Assembly (NCBI GenBank): GCA_051880395.1
Contig: JBJENW010000356.1
Span: 1 to 6,374 of the forward strand
Direction: 5' to 3'
Source of the DNA: JBJENW01 sp051880395
GTDB taxonomy: Bacteria; Bacillota; Clostridia; Lachnospirales; Lachnospiraceae
DNA: 6,374 bases
Of this stretch, positions 5,163 to 6,374 are shown piece after piece (positions within the stretch are counted from its first letter, which is position 1; each line of letters starts with the position of its first letter). The position numbers and the translations under genes were made by a program. The notes beneath the pieces were generated by a model. It was not told the origin of the DNA, made no database searches, and saw only the letters and a program-made list of their open reading frames with translations.

Positions 5163-6125
5163 ATGAATACCGTAAAAAAAGCGACAGAAGTCATCATAGA
5201 AGAAGTCAAAAAAGTCATAACAGGAAAAGAAGATGTCATTCGAAAAACATTTGCCGCGATCATCGCAGGCGGACATATCTTGATCGAAGATGTACCGGGT
5301 GTAGGAAAAACAACACTGGCGCTGGCCTTTTCAAAAGCAATGGAATTAGACCATCACCGCGTACAGTTCACACCGGATGTCATGCCGTCCGACATTCTTG
5401 GATTTAGCATGTATCAAAAAGAAACCGGCACCTTTACCTATCAGCCGGGTACGATCATGTGTAATTTATTTCTCGCAGACGAGATCAACCGAACCTCTCC
5501 CAAAACACAATCTGCACTACTAGAAGTCATGGAAGAAGGGGCTGTCACGGTAGACGGCATCAGCCATCTTGTACCACAGCCATTTATCGTGATCGCAACA
5601 CAAAATCCAAAAGGAAGTGCCGGGACACAGCTATTACCGGAATCACAATTAGACCGGTTTATGATCTGCACCAGTATGGGCTATCCGGATTTAGAAAGCG
5701 AAATTGCGATCGCTCAGGGAAAAAGCACCAAAAATGCTGCAAATGAAGTGGAAAGCATCCTGACATCACAAGGGTTATTAGAATTACAAAAAGAAGTAGA
5801 AGCCGTGTTCATACACGAAAGTGTTTGTCGTTATATTGCAACCCTTTCTGCCGCCACACGCGAAAATTCTTATATAGAACTCGGCATCAGTCCGCGCGGA
5901 ACGATCGCATGCACGCGTATGGCAAAAGCATGGGCATATCTGCACGACAGGGATTATGTTCTGCCAAAAGATGTGACGGATATTTTTTTGGATATTGCAA
6001 AACACCGAATCGTTCTAAACACCAAAGCACGTGTCACACATGTGACCGAACAAGCTGTTTTGACAGAAATTCTATCTACTGTAAAACAGCCAGCTGCCCA
6101 TCAGGAGAAAAAATATCGTGAATAG
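5163..6125 (+). CDS. MoxR-family AAA+ ATPase
   Basis: The 320-residue product has normal family length. Walker A is EDVPGVGKTT (42-51; Lys49). Walker B is LFLADEINR (102-110; Asp106, Glu107). Sensor 1 is ATQNP (145-149), the arginine finger lies in LDRF (163-166), and sensor 2 is GISPRG (241-246; Arg245) in the C-terminal helical lid. MoxR ATPases are ATP-driven cytoplasmic chaperone-like proteins that act on partner proteins, often membrane or von Willebrand A-domain proteins encoded alongside. The ATG follows AAGGAG by 7 bases. The stop overlaps the next gene by 8 bases, so the two are translationally coupled. The physiological role is unknown here; cell-envelope or stress functions are usual guesses for this operon type. 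Confidence 0.95.
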   Translation: MNTVKKATEVIIEEVKKVITGKEDVIRKTFAAIIAGGHILIEDVPGVGKTTLALAFSKAMELDHHRVQFTPDVMPSDILGFSMYQKETGTFTYQPGTIMCNLFLADEINRTSPKTQSALLEVMEEGAVTVDGISHLVPQPFIVIATQNPKGSAGTQLLPESQLDRFMICTSMGYPDLESEIAIAQGKSTKNAANEVESILTSQGLLELQKEVEAVFIHESVCRYIATLSAATRENSYIELGISPRGTIACTRMAKAWAYLHDRDYVLPKDVTDIFLDIAKHRIVLNTKARVTHVTEQAVLTEILSTVKQPAAHQEKKYRE

Positions 6126-6374
6126 TTTTATAATCGGAATTATGATATGTATGTTGACCCTTTATATCGGAATGATCTATACCAGCCAGATTTTGGTGAT
6201 CTTTTCTTTTGCGCAGGCTTTATTATGCATTTTGGCTTTCATCTGCCTGTTATACAAAAAAAGCGCCCTTCGCTGCCACATTGAAATTCCGATCGCACTG
6301 GCAGAGCGCAAAAAAGCATCCAAAATTTGTATCGTGATAGAAAACCGCTCTCGCATTCCCTGGACGCGAACCCG
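6118..6374 (+). CDS. DUF58-like membrane protein, N-terminal part
   Basis: The frame starts at GTG (6118-6120), overlapping the MoxR stop in GTGAATAG, with AGGAG (6103-6107) 10 bases upstream. The 85 visible codons are open to the right edge. They show two hydrophobic segments (residues about 4-18 and 22-41) separated by a very short turn (YTSQ), then a basic LLYKKSALRCH stretch, and then a soluble beta-type start (EIPIALAERK, KICIVIENRSRIPW). Two closely spaced N-terminal membrane helices followed by a strand with 'V..EN.S..P' are typical of DUF58 proteins, which habitually follow MoxR genes. The DUF58 core itself lies outside the window, so the family call rests on this start and on gene order. 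Confidence 0.8.
   Translation, partial: MNSFIIGIMICMLTLYIGMIYTSQILVIFSFAQALLCILAFICLLYKKSALRCHIEIPIALAERKKASKICIVIENRSRIPWTRT

Noticed and set aside
5022..5276. Minus-strand open frame overlapping the start of the MoxR gene
   Set aside because: It overlaps the well-supported MoxR N-terminus, runs through the palindrome and has a low-complexity Phe/Asp-rich product with no ribosome site.

Overview
The window looks like chromosomal DNA of a low-to-moderate-GC Firmicute, most likely a gut or rumen Clostridia of the Lachnospiraceae type. This is inferred from strong AGGAGG ribosome sites, TTGACA/TATACT promoters, a huge modular secreted plant-polysaccharide hydrolase and a clostridial-type ferritin. 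The species cannot be fixed from the sequence.

Bases 1-4148 (minus strand) are one uninterrupted reading frame that runs off the left edge: 1382 codons are visible and the stop is missing. It encodes a secreted multimodular enzyme. In order it has a signal peptide, a carbohydrate-binding-like beta-sandwich, a short unrecognised module, a Lys-Pro-Ser-Thr linker, and three complete glycoside hydrolase family 5 modules that resemble subfamily 8 endo-beta-1,4-mannanases. A charged linker and the start of a fourth GH5 module follow. Modules 1-3 are joined by Gly-Asn-Ser repeat linkers. All three complete modules keep both catalytic glutamates, but module 3 has lost the conserved strand-beta3 His (Gln instead).

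Bases 4149-4382 hold the mannanase leader and a near-consensus sigma-A promoter, with possible regulatory repeats, and then the ferritin terminator. Bases 4383-4892 (minus) encode a ferritin with a complete ferroxidase centre. The intergenic region 4893-5162 separates ferritin from a divergent plus-strand operon. It holds a large interrupted palindrome whose core reads as two overlapping divergent promoters, plus a second plus-strand promoter closer to the operon.

Bases 5163-6374 (plus) are a MoxR-type AAA+ ATPase overlapping by 8 bases a membrane protein with a DUF58-like start, cut by the right edge. This is the classic MoxR-DUF58 pair. The mannanase, ferritin and MoxR units have their own signals and no evident shared pathway. 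The most notable points are the array of four same-family catalytic modules with one altered active site, and the palindromic divergent promoter.
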